Assembly (NCBI GenBank): GCA_023213395.1
Contig: CM041465.1
Span: 129,897,741-129,961,740 of the forward strand
Length of the DNA stretch: 64,000 nucleotides
Source of the DNA: Cycas panzhihuaensis
Lineage: Eukaryota > Cycadophyta
Direction: 5' to 3'
The notes below the pieces were generated by a model, which was given only the letters and a program-made list of their open reading frames with translations, was not told the origin of the DNA and ran no database searches. This document shows, piece by piece, positions 47,291 to 56,849 of the stretch. The position numbers were made by a program, and so were the translations under genes. Numbering within the stretch: the first letter of the stretch is position 1; every line of letters starts with the position of its first letter.

Positions 47291-47701
47291 ACATGACAGA
47301 CAATAAATGACCATTTAGATAACAATCATATGTAGACTTTTCACACCCTATTCACTAGCAGGTGGCTGAGCTGTCATACGAAGTTCTAGCAATAGTGTTT
47401 GGCTCTATACTGTTAAGAGGAGTCTAATGCATACAGACAATTTCACTCACCCCAACAGTTATTAGATTAACATGCTTTTCTTAGGACAGAACCTCACAAG
47501 CATAGAGTATCACTCAGCAAAATAGAGCTAAACAACTTTCTGTGCAAAGCATAAAAGACTTTAAGACAGAAATTTAACAACCTCACAATTGTAAGAAGAG
47601 GAGGACAGATTCTTCTTGAGACAGAACCTAATATAAACATGGCAGAAATCAGAGACACACATGGCAGATCATAAGTGTCAAGAACCTAAGCTCTGATACC
47701 A

Positions 47702-48062
47702 TGTAGGAATGAGTGGATAGGAGTAGGAGACATGTCATAAAGCACATGTGAAAAACACAAGAGATGACAATATGACAATGACTCACAACTCTCCAAATCT
47801 CATTAAGAAAATATGTAAGGTACAAATACATATTTATAACTTTACACTAAGTCTAAACATAAGAGGTGGTTCAACAACTCCCATGATTTTTGGTGTGCTC
47901 AAACTACCTCATTAATAGTTGAGCATCTTTGACTTCTAGAACCTTTTGACTAAGAATCTTCTCTCACTAGAATATTCTTATATAGAATATTCCATGTGAG
48001 GAATTATTCTAATGAAATGAACTTAAATGGACATGTAAATGGGAATGTACATTATTCCAACT
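47702..48062 (-). repeat. 5' LTR of element M
   Basis: It starts TGTAGGAATGAGTGG next to the primer-binding site and ends ATTATTCCAACT. The last base differs from the partner LTR (A there). The right 221 bp repeat starts at the next base. Confidence 0.93.
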
Positions 48063-48283
48063 ACATATCTGGATTCTTGCATGTATTTCTTGAGGTTTGT
48101 AGTTAGCATTTGATGCTTGCATACAACTGTTGATGCTTGTGCTTAGACATTCGTATTCAGTCTTTGAGGTTTGCATATGATCTATGTACACCATTCTTTA
48201 CTCGTCATCTCAAATGTTCTGTTCCAGCAATGATCTTATTAGCATGGCATGTTACATGTCCAGTTTATTTTTTGGGTTTTGTG
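48063..48283 (+). repeat. Right copy of the 221 bp direct repeat flanking M
   Basis: Same as 43525-43745 except for AGCATTTG versus AGCCTTTG and GTTCCAGC versus GATCCAAC. After it the sequence goes on as TAGTGGGGTTTGG, presumably the original continuation of the target. Confidence 0.93.
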
Positions 48284-48405
48284 TAGTGGGGTTTGGGGGG
48301 GTCATTGGTGGTTGGGGTGTCTGCCCAAACACTGTTTTTTCAGCTTCCTTATGACACGGAGGAGGAATTTTCTATTACATTCAGGTATATTTTATGACTT
48401 ATAGA
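48284..48405 (+). pseudogene. Decayed unidentified coding sequence, right part
   Basis: In the frame of YFLGFV at the end of the 221 bp repeat the reading continues, after one stop, as WGLGGSLVVGVSAQTLFFQL and PYDTEEEFSITFR, then meets GTATATTT, a possible splice donor or simply the end of homology. It supports the idea that one coding sequence was split by M. Family unknown. Confidence 0.4.
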
Positions 48406-48781
48406 GAGAGATTATCTTCTTCTATTGTAAATTAGGATGTATGACAATATTCTTTGAACAATTGTTTTCTCTTTTGGAAGAGCATAGGCTTTTTAAACCT
48501 ATTTAATAGGCTACTGGGAAAAGAGGAGAAAGTTGAACATGTGAAACTTTGATGCCTTTTGTATTATGCTGGAAAATGACTTAACAGAAGCCATCCATAT
48601 ACTACATTGCTTAACATAATAATATGGATATAGTATCATCAAAAATTGATCCTGTTAATTCTGTGTTGTATAATTGATACTAGACAGTCAAATTGCAGGT
48701 AGGTGTATTGTTTGTTGCATCCTCCTTCAGGTTGATCTTGTCTCAATCTAATGCTTGAAATTAATATATAATGTTACGTAG

Positions 48782-48895
48782 GTGTTACGGAGCGTTGGTC
48801 AATGGTCAGCAGGCACAAGCCAGCTTGAAGAGACCAGTATCCATGTTGCTTACTGTTCATTGATTGAGAAAGCAGAGCACTTCATATATATAGAG
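48782..48895 (+). pseudogene. PLDZETA: Phospholipase D zeta exon fragment
   Basis: The 114 bp open segment encodes VLRSVGQWSAGTSQLEE and then TSIHVAYCSLIEKAEHFIYIE. This matches the region just before the second HKD domain of plant PX/PH-type phospholipase D (zeta), whose known form has QWSAGTSQ, EESIH, AYRSLI and KAEHFIYIENQFF. The segment is bounded by ACGTAG (acceptor-like AG) and GTAACT (donor-like GT), so it looks like a genomic exon with its splice sites. The following exon (NQFFISG) is not found nearby. One extra Thr relative to the family is seen. It is most likely an isolated exon left by gene duplication or capture. Confidence 0.8.
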
Positions 48896-50422
48896 GTAAC
48901 TATGCTACAACAATTTTGTATAGCTTCTAAAAAATACTAACCAGTGTGAATATTTCACCTGTTATCATTCTTGCCCTTTTTGCCTTTTTTTCCCTTTTTT
49001 TTCTTGGGAGGAATTCATTGTTGGTAGCCTTGAATATATTTCTATGAGCTTGTTTTAGAATGCTCTCCACAATTTAACATTCATGTGTGTAAAACAACCA
49101 ACTCTCTAATTTGGTTAATTCAAATGAAAAATCCATAGGATAAAATTTAAGGTATTACGATTATGGTAACTCGCTTGGCAGCATATGCAGTTGATAATGT
49201 TTTTGAATTCCTACATTTGCAAAAAATTTTCTGGGTAGACTGCCTTAGCTTGTCTGAATCTCTGCATCCATTTATTTTGTCAGTATACAAAAGACATAAT
49301 ATTGCAGTGAAACCTCTAGCTAGGCTGAGGAGCCTTTGAAACATCTGCATGAACTATTGAGTACACGGGAATATATATGTTTTGCAGTCTTTTGTGATTT
49401 TGGATCTGACGATGTTGCTCTTGAACACTTTGCATCCCACCTTTCTCTGTCTGTCTAGTTTCGATTGAAGAGCCTATAAAAGATTGGAAAACTTGGGGCA
49501 AACTGCTAATTTGGTTCAGAATATTTTTAGATGCAAGAAATGCAAGGAATGTTTATTCAGGTATATTGCAGTTCCAAATCCTAGCATGTAGATGATGTGT
49601 TCATTGTGCCATAAGGTTATGCTAGCAAATGTTTTGATATGGAAGAATAAATGGAATCAGAAATAGATGATCTGTTTGCACATAGAGAAGTGTGACTGCA
49701 GAATGGGCCTAACCTGTAAGCCCATCCTGGTAATCCATTCCACTGGATAATAAGATTCTACACATTTATTATGCCTCTCCACACCCTTTCTCCATTCAGT
49801 TTTCACATCAACAAAAATCAACTCAGATGAATGAACGGGCAAGTTCCTAATATATTACCAAAAGGTTAGCATCAACTGAAGTCTTCTCACAACCTCAATC
49901 AATGATAAGAAGATACAAATGCGCTGGGGTTGATTTGAATAACCCCAAACTGGGTTTATATTCTAAAATTCCCATCATTTTCCAAGAGATGTGAATTAAT
50001 GCTTGTGAGTCGTCCTATTTCAACCAACATTAACTAGTTGTTGACTTACTGGCTTTTACCTTTGATTGTTTACTCAGCTTGCTGAATGGTTAAGCATTAT
50101 GGGTCTTAAACTAATTTGTTATGGGTAAACTAGACTTTGTCATGGATCAACTAGACTCCGTCATGGATAAACCTAACTTTGTTAGGGACAAACCTGCCCT
50201 TTGTTTGATCTCTATTTGCTATTGGGGAGGCCTACCTTGCAGACAAGCCCATGTTAGTAACCCCTTCCAAGTGATATTAAGACCTTGCTCTTTGATCATG
50301 CCACTCTCACTCTCTCTTTCAAGCAATAATAAGATCTTACATACAACAATCCCTACCAGGGATGACTGCTAACATCTACTGATAATAATGATTCTAAATA
50401 ATAAAAGTAGAAGAAGTACATT
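48896..50422. other. Unassigned sequence after the PLD exon
   Basis: I see no further PLD exon and no transposon signature. Up to about 49800 it could be intron remains. Around 50118-50200 there is a short internal repetition (GTCATGGATCAACTAGACT, then GTCATGGATAAACCTAACT). Confidence 0.4.
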
Positions 50423-50811
50423 GATGCACCAGAAAAAGTATAACAAATGATGAATTGCAATCAATAAGAGATTATGATGATTACAACTTTATAGCATAGC
50501 AGTAAGTTTTACATAAAGACAAAGTCTAGTCACAGACTATCGCTTAGCCAAAACATGCAACTGCTAGATTGTAGCCCTTTTCAGCAAAGGTTTCCTCCAA
50601 GAAGTCTGCCTTCAATCAAAAGGGTGCTAAAGTACAAAATGAGCCTATGGTGCCCTCAAGGAGACTCCCATCTCTTTATACATGCAGAACTAGGCAGGGG
50701 TTGGCCTTAATATAGACAATTAATAGCTCAAAAAGAAGTTGACCACACATAGTTATGGTAACACAAAGTCAACCTTATGGAAATGGGCCAGTTGGGAATC
50801 AAAATGTTGCA
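50423..50811 (-). repeat. 3' LTR of chromovirus-like gypsy H
   Basis: It ends AAATGTTGCA, followed by TGTTCCCCCTTCTTGACATG; on minus this is a purine tract AAGAAGGGGGAACA before the LTR start. The left limit is approximate. It has GAGACTCCC and GGGGTTGGCC phrases but no clear partner in the window. Confidence 0.5.
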
Positions 50812-51440
50812 TGTTCCCCCTTCTTGACATGCTTTGCCATCAAAGCATGGTTAAGTATGGATGCTGCTGTTGCTAAGCTTCTCCTTCCTTCATGTCCACA
50901 TTCTTCTATTTGAATAAATACTCATTGATCTGGTTATTTTGCATCTGTTTGGACTGGATGTCCAAAATCCTTTCTGGCTCCACAATTAGCAAACCACCTC
51001 CATCTAGTTCCAGTAGTACTATTTGAGATGGTATCTTGCCCCCAACCTTTTTCTTCAAGAATGATACATGAAAGATGTTGTCGATCCTCTCTGTGGGTAG
51101 ATCCAACTCATATGCCAGCCTGCTTATTTTTCACTGTACTTGGAAAAGGCCATAGAATTTTGGTTGTAGTTTGCTTCCTGGACAACTTCATCACTGGTTG
51201 TTTGTATGGCTATAAAATGCCCAATCACCTACCTTGAAATGCTTGTATGGTTGAACATTTATTAGTTCAATCACCTATTCCAACTTGATGGTATGCTCCA
51301 TGCAGTTACCCCGTGGCAGTTAGTGCAAGAGCTCTGCAAAGACCCTTGAATACTCAAAGAATTGATTGCATCTTGGGGTGAACCTCTACCTCTTTAGTAC
51401 TGCAATCACAAAGCAGCCAATCACTTAGCTATGCAGATGT
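50812..51440 (-). pseudogene. Gypsy H integrase C-terminus and chromodomain
   Basis: Read on minus: FKVGDWAFY, PKFYGLFQV, YELDLPTERIDNIFHVSFLKKKVGG, LLIVEPERILDIQSKQMQNN, then EYLFK and, after a stop in place of Trp, KNVDMKEGEA. This is the classic end of chromovirus integrase (the FHVSxLKK and EPExILD blocks), followed by a chromodomain remnant. Integrase catalytic motifs are missing upstream, where the sequence jumps to protease. Confidence 0.8.
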
Positions 51441-51499
51441 TTCTTTAGTACCGCTTCCATCTGGTGGGATGATACCATTTGATTTGGTGGGGTATCTAG

Positions 51500-52440
51500 T
51501 GCTTACAGTTTGTACTTCTTTTTGTTTTGCCAAAAAATCACGAATAACTTATTGTAATTTATGAGGAATGTACCTAGCATCCTTAACAATTTTGCTTCCA
51601 GAATTATGTTGATTTCTACCACAGGCATGGTGAACATCATAGACTTCAAGTTGTAGTTTGAGATGATGGGTCTCACCTCTGTGCATAAACCACCACAAGG
51701 CATAGCCTGGCCTGCTAGTATTTCATTCAACTTGAAATTGTCTACATGGCATAATATGTGGGTTTGCTTGCTTGGTGGTCTGTTGATTAATAAAATTATG
51801 CATACTCCCACCATCAACCAATATCAATACCTTAGCATTGGTTAAGAATCCCTCTAATTGGAGTGTTTGCATGGATGCGATCACTCCTATTATAACTTGC
51901 AGAGAAATTTGGACGTTAGAGGTGTCCAACTCTTCCTTGGTTGCCAAATCTTCTAGCATATGCTTGTCTTCACCTTTGGGCTCAATGGCTTCCTCCGCTC
52001 CTACTTCTTGGTTATCATCGATCATATAAAGCTTCTTCTCTAGACATTTGTGGTCATTATTTCATTTAGCACCGCTTTTAAAATAAATACCTTGTTTAGG
52101 ATGCTCTATTCAAGATACCCTAAGTCTTTGATGTCAGTCCATGGAGGTTCCCTCTATAGTGCTCCTCCATGTGGTCTAGCATGATAGTTTCATTCATCCC
52201 TTTTTGAAGATAACTGCAAGTAGCTCATGTAGAATTCTAGTTTCAAATTCCATGCCTAGACCATTACCTAGTTCCACCTCTAAGGTTTTTAGTCTGAAAC
52301 AAATATTTTCTTTTAGTCCCCCTAAATAAGCTTTCGACGAAAAATTGCTCTACAGTTATATTGGGAGCATTCTTTGTAGTTTTTAGAATTATTCTATGTA
52401 CCATTGTATTGTTGAAGCTTGGTTAACCTTGAGGAGTGTT
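51500..52440 (-). pseudogene. Gypsy H protease and gag remnant
   Basis: Minus-strand stretch 52025-51503. An acidic spacer (NQEVGAEEAIEPKGEDKHMLEDLATKEELD, read in pieces) leads into NVQISLQVIIGVI and the protease motif AKVLILVDGGSMHNFI (the gypsy form is usually DSGSTHNFI; the Asp is kept). It then continues in another frame with FKLNEILAG and QAMPCGGLCTEVRPII. The part 52030-52440 should be gag and is too broken to read. RT and RNase H that should follow are deleted. Confidence 0.75.
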
Positions 52441-53029
52441 CTTGGTTCAAGGTGTCTTTGTATTGCTTGCACAAGCTAATGGTGAATAAAGGTCAGTTGA
52501 AATGTCTAAGTAAATGTGTAGTCTTTTTTCACCATTTGATCTAGTGGAGTGCTTTGTTGCCCAAGTGTAGTGAGGCAAATAGGATTTTTTCCTTTTGAGT
52601 GTAGGGTTGGATGTCAAAATAAGTATCCTTTTTGTTATCCAGATGCACACATCCTTATTTTTATTTGGATTTTAGATGAGCTTTCATATTGTTTAGGCCA
52701 TGGGGTTACTTGTTGTTGGATTTGTGGCACTCTTTCCCTTTTGAATATCGTTACCAACTATAAGCCCTGTTTCATAAGGTTTTTCTAGAAAGGGCACAAG
52801 TATAGTTTGTAGGCACCGCACACACCACCAACTCAGCTAGTAACTTCGTACTGGATGGAGAAGTTGTGAAAAAACCCAGTCTCATATTTGATGACATGCT
52901 ATGAATCTCAATTGAGAATGTTCCAAAAGAGGTATAGGCTTTGATCAATCAACATGGTAATTTTTTTTTAAGACCTACCCCAAGGGTTACTGGCAAGTCG
53001 TGGATATGAATACAACATCAATTTAGCAT
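52441..53029. other. Unassigned junction sequence
   Basis: No gene recognised. It separates a minus-strand gypsy fragment from a plus-strand one, so it contains at least one breakpoint. Confidence 0.4.
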
Positions 53030-54006
53030 TGAGGATTGCACCGGTAAGTATTTGATGATATCAATATCCATATTATTTCAAGCATGATATTGAATGAATT
53101 ACTTAATGACTCTTGCAATAAGGATATATTACCCCCAACTCTAGCCCCTTCACATCCCTAGTTATACTAAGTCGAAAAAAGGATGGATCATACAGTATAT
53201 GCATTGACTACAAAGGACTCAACAAGTTCACAATCAAGAATAGTTACCCAATTCTCATAATAGACGACCTACTCAATGAGCTATATAGAGCTTGGTATTT
53301 TTCTAAAATCAATTTGCACCCAGGATATTACCAAATCTGCATTAAGGTAGAGGACATATACAAGAAACCTTTTGAACCCATGAAGGGTTATTTGAATTCT
53401 GTGTCATTCCATTTGGCTTAACCAATGCCCCAATCACATTCTGAAGTACCATGAAGAAGGTACTAAAACCCTTTTTATACAAGTTTGTGTTAGTATTCTT
53501 TGACAACATTTGGATTTACAACAAAACATGGGAGGCGCATTTAGAACATCTTAAGGTAGTACTACAAGTGTTAGATAATAATCAATTCTTTGTAAACAAG
53601 GCCAAATGTACTTTTGGGAAAATAGAACTCGAATATCTTGAACACTTTCACATGGGGGGGTGTTAAAATGGGCCCCAAGAAGGTTCAAGAAATTATAGAG
53701 TGGCCCACACCGAAGGATGTAATGGGCTTAAGAAGCTTCTTAGGTGTTGTCAGTTTTCTGCATGGTTTCTTTAAGGGATATGCCAACATTGCAACACCAT
53801 TAATTAATCTAACGAAGGAGACATCCACATTGAGTGAGCTAGTCGATGAAGTGTTTCAAGGATTGAAAATAGTAATGGCGATTGCCCCAGTACTCACAAC
53901 ACCGGATTTTAGCTGCCCATTCGTTCCAGAACGCGATGCATTGGGAGTGGGCTAGAAGCCATACTTTTCCAAGATCAACTTTTAGCATATGAAAGTCGCA
54001 AACTGC
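53030..54006 (+). pseudogene. Ty3/gypsy RT and RNase H start (plus strand)
   Basis: Readable in order: SRKKDGSYSICIDYKGLNKFTIKNSYPI, IDDLLNELYRAWYFSKINLHPGYYQI, the RT palm piece FLYKFVLVFFDNIWIYNKTWEAHLEHL (FFDD reads FFDN, second catalytic Asp lost), FVNKAKCTFGKIELEYL, GPKKVQEIIEWPTPKDV, GLRSFLGVVSFLHGF and PVLTTPDFSCPF. After a frame change comes ILFQDQLLAYESRKLL, the RNase H beginning. A stop at SFHLA and a frameshift in the GHFHMGG region break it. Similarity stops near 54006. Confidence 0.85.
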
Positions 54007-54344
54007 TTGTGATGAACCATCATAGCAAAACCTCAAGATGTTAGTGGAGAGGACTCCCCACCAAGTAGACCATGATCTTTCCCACCAGTGGAACAACTTA
54101 GCCTCGCCTAGTCCCACTTTCACCGACATTTAGGCATCTAAAGGGCCCCAACATCAGCGATGCTAATGCGCATCACCTTGTCGTCCCCATAAGTGGTGTT
54201 GCCCCCAAAGGGATTCGAACTTGGGTCTTGGCTCTGATACTAGTTGTGGTGAGCACACACCAATAATTGACAAAACATTGTTGTAAGAGTAAAATGTAAA
54301 TATCAGGTGAGTCCTCCACAGTAATGCCCTCTTTGAGGTGAGGG
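54007..54344 (-). repeat. LTR edge and leader with primer-binding site
   Basis: GCTCTGATACTA at 54231-54242 is a reverse-strand primer-binding site with one change; upstream text GGGATTCGAACTTGGGTCTTG extends its tRNA-like complement. TGTGGTGAGCACAC at 54245 starts the LTR. The leader lies on the left (54007-54230). The LTR seems very short before another element begins near 54345. Confidence 0.5.
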
Positions 54345-54372
54345 CTTGTTGTTGCATGCCTAATTAAGGAAA
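54345..54372 (+). repeat. Start of an O-type LTR, split by P
   Basis: A purine-rich stretch (GAGGTGAGGGC) is followed by TTGTTGTTGCATGCCTAATTAAGGAAA. This can be aligned with the start of LTR O (TGTGCTGTTCCC, then AAATTATTAATGGAAG), and the match continues on the other side of P at 59144 (GGAAGTCAGTTTTTAGG). This places P inside an O-type LTR. The alignment is short. Confidence 0.4.
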
Positions 54373-54635
54373 TGATGAGTATTTATTGTATAGTTATATA
54401 TAGTCTTAGTCTCAATACTCTTTTAAGTATCATTTTAAAGATACTTAAGGAACCTAATTAGTAATTAGGTACACATGTGACACATGTCTTACATGTAACT
54501 AACTCAAGCTTGTATAAATATGTAAGTCATTTCCTCAAGAGAATCGATGAAGAGAGAAGTTCTTCTTTCCTCCTCCTATTCTAGTATTCTTGTGCATGCT
54601 AAGACCTGAAGGTGCTTACATCTAAATGCATATCA
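54373..54635 (+). repeat. 5' LTR of element P
   Basis: It runs from TGATGAGTATTTATTG to AAATGCATATCA. It contains the palindromes TTTTAAGTATCATTTTAAAGA and CCTAATTAGTAATTAGG and TATAAATA at 54513-54520. The 3' LTR has a 22 bp insertion (in GCATGGAACATACATGTGTCC) and a few substitutions. Confidence 0.93.
54513..54520 (+). promoter_or_regulatory. TATA box in P 5' LTR
   Basis: TATAAATA, conserved in the 3' LTR at 59021-59028. It is about 120 bases before the LTR end, so a transcript from it would run through the primer-binding site and the captured gene pieces. Confidence 0.6.
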
Positions 54636-54807
54636 ATTAGTATCAGAGCCTAGTTAGTCTCTAAGGATCTTAGCATTAATATTTTTCTCTCTCTTCATTC
54701 ACTCCTCTAACTTTTGTTTAGACTTCTTCTTCTCGACCTATTCTTTTTCATTAATTATAAAGGTTGAGGAAAGTTATTGCAATTTCTTTACATTTTTACT
54801 TATTTCC

Positions 54808-55790
54808 ATGGAGACTCGAACCCTAGCCGATGTCAAACGCGGCCATTTGCTGGTGGACCATTGTTCAGTTTGCTAGGGTTAAAGCTAGGGCTTTATGGAG
54901 TCGGTACTTCGAGGTTGGGGGCTATGACTGCAGGCTCTTAGTTTACCCCAGAGGGGATTCCCAGGCGCTGCCTGGTTACCTTTCCATTTACTTGCAAGTC
55001 ATGGATCCCGATGGTTGGTCTTCATTAAAATGGGATTGTTTTGCAAGCTATCGTCTGTGCGTCGTGAATCAATGGGACGATGGTTCGTCTATACAACGGG
55101 ACTCATGGCACAGATTTTCGGCTGATTGTTGCAATTGTGTGTGATCTGTTGAGCGGGAAGTTCACTTGGAAGGTGCATAATTTATACTTGTTCAAGGAGA
55201 TGATTAAGACCCAGACGATTATGAGTCCTGTGTTTTCAACAGGGGAAATGCATATCAATCGTCAGTTAATGGCGTGGAGTATCTTTCAGTGTGCTCAGAG
55301 AGCAAGGATATGGAGAAATCTGTGCTTCCAGACTGCAGTTGCTGGTGCCTTTTCCGAATGTCAGTCTTGAATCAGTGGGCTGGCGTGAACCACATTCGTA
55401 GGGATTCCTATGGTCGGCTTGCAACGGACAACAAGACTAGCGACAATACAAGTCTCAAGTGGAATGACTACATGAAAATGACAGACTTCACCGCTCCAGA
55501 CATGGGTTATCTGGTGGAAGATACTGCTGTTTCTAGTGCCTCCTTCCATGTTATTAAAGAATCCAACAGGTTTAGCAAAAAACCTGGGACTTGCTGTTGG
55601 AAGATCTAATTCTAGAAAATTAGATGGTCATCTGGGTAAGTTTACATGGAGAATTGAGAATTTCACAAGGTTGAAGGACCTCCTTAAAAAGAGGAAGATC
55701 ACAGGGCTGTGTGTAAAGAGTAGACGATTTCAAGTTGGCAATCGGGATTACCATCTTATTGTTTACCCCAGAGGTAGTATGTATATTTGT
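54808..55790 (+). pseudogene. Captured multi-MATH (TRAF-like) gene fragment
   Basis: This resembles the large plant TRAF-like protein with tandem MATH domains (Arabidopsis At2g25320 type). MATH 1 (54830-55124) has AAICWWTIVQFARVKARALW, YFEVGGYDCRLLVYPRGDSQ, YLSIYLQVMDP and WDCFASYRLCVVNQ. MATH 2 (55139-55570) has LLSGKFTWKVHNLYLFKEMI, then after a frameshift near 55245 SSVNGVEYLS, SCWCLFRMSVLNQ, RRDSYGRLA and WNDYMKMTDF. MATH 3 (55575-55790) has DGHLGKFTWRIENFTRLKDL, KSRRFQVGN and LIVYPRG, then GTAGTATG as a retained intron donor. The end of MATH 1 and the linker are deleted. MATH domains bind partner proteins; this copy cannot make the full protein. Confidence 0.87.
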
Positions 55791-56250
55791 TATCATTTTT
55801 CAGTTTCATATGGGACTAATTTCCATTAATGTGAATGTGGAAGACAATTGAATCACAGTCAACTCGTAAAGAAAGGATGAAAAACCCATAGGATTGGAGG
55901 TTTTTTTCTGGTTTCATTCACAGACCTCTTGTTGGGTCAGAAAAAATTATCTTCTTCTTCTTCTAAGATGCAAATCACTCTCGCTTACAGTCCCCCCAAG
56001 TTCACCAAATTGCATGGATTGTCATCTCCTCTGGGACATCGTTCTAAAAGGCCCACCGCATCCATCAGGGCTGCTTCTTGCAGGCCCTTTTCGTTAATGA
56101 AATGGTGAAAAGGGCTGCAGGGACAAGCAAACATCCCAAAATTTCATGTGAAGGATTTTCAGAGAGGCCTATTTCCAAGCATAGCTGAAGGAACCAAATG
56201 ATCCCAGAGAGCAAAACCTAGGTTTCACCTTATTCATCTTCTAGTCCTCA
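55791..56250 (+). other. Retained intron and filler in P cargo
   Basis: After the donor-like GTAGTATG no MATH coding continues. A branch/acceptor-like ATTTTTCAG occurs at 55795-55803, but no matching exon follows. The rest has no recognised feature. Confidence 0.45.
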
Positions 56251-56790
56251 TTATACATTTAGTGTTGTTAAATCATTAGTGTCGTCTGAAAGGGTGAGAT
56301 CAAAGTCCAAGAGAATTTCTCTTAGAGAACGGATTGCTAATTTATATTCATATGATGGAAATGATGGTAAGATGATGCTGATTCCCAAGGATTGCTTTAA
56401 GTGACCTCCCTCCAAATGCAAGAGACAGCCTTCATCTAGCACCTCTAAAAGCATTGGTGGGAAGATCAGTACAGTTGAGGGAACTGTGCAATCTGAGAAT
56501 TCATCCGTTGTTGTTGCCGATTTGTCCTTAGAGGCAGATAGAACTGGATGTTCCAATGCTACCTCAATTCACAGTGTGGATTGGAATTAGACAACCACAT
56601 CCATGGCATTTAATCTAAAAACAATGCCAAGAATAAACAGCCTGAGGGCAGTGCTAATATAAAAGAAGATTGCTCACCTGCATTGAATTCTTCTAACAGA
56701 GGCACTATTGTCGGCCATGCATTTGTTACAGTAACAGATATGCCTTCCCCTGCTCCTGGATTGCCTGCATTGTTGAGGAACATCAAAGGT
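56251..56790 (+). pseudogene. Unidentified coding-like piece in P cargo
   Basis: In one plus frame a fairly long reading (SLVSSERVRSKSKRISLRE, then RIANLYSYDGNDGKMMLIP and KCKRQPSSSTSKSIGGK) has only a few stops and a basic, serine-rich composition. Then come AFVTVTDMPSPAPGLPALL and KGTNDNFHSRE. I cannot tell whether it comes from the MATH gene's long linker, from NUP98 or from a third gene. Confidence 0.35.
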
Positions 56791-56849
56791 ACCAATGACA
56801 ACTTCCACAGTAGGGAGAGCAACATCAGCATCCGCATCAACTTGGTCAA

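Larger units (their letters stand above)
43746..48062 (-). mobile_element. Non-autonomous LTR element M (LARD-like)
   Basis: LTRs at 43746-44106 and 47702-48062 (361 bp each, nearly identical), a minus-strand polypurine tract after the left LTR (GGGGGGG), and a primer-binding site TGGTATCAGAGC at 47689-47700. The 3.6 kb interior has only an RNase H-like remnant at the 3' end, a 46 bp minisatellite, a degenerate AAGAGGAT-rich repeat field and a GC-rich block. Gag and most of pol are absent, so it depends on another element for movement. It is flanked by a 221 bp direct repeat rather than a short target duplication. Confidence 0.87.

Noticed and set aside
46359-47314. Several overlapping minus-strand open frames in the GC-rich block
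   Set aside because: High GC lengthens chance open frames. No conserved motif is visible, and the block sits in a retroelement leader.
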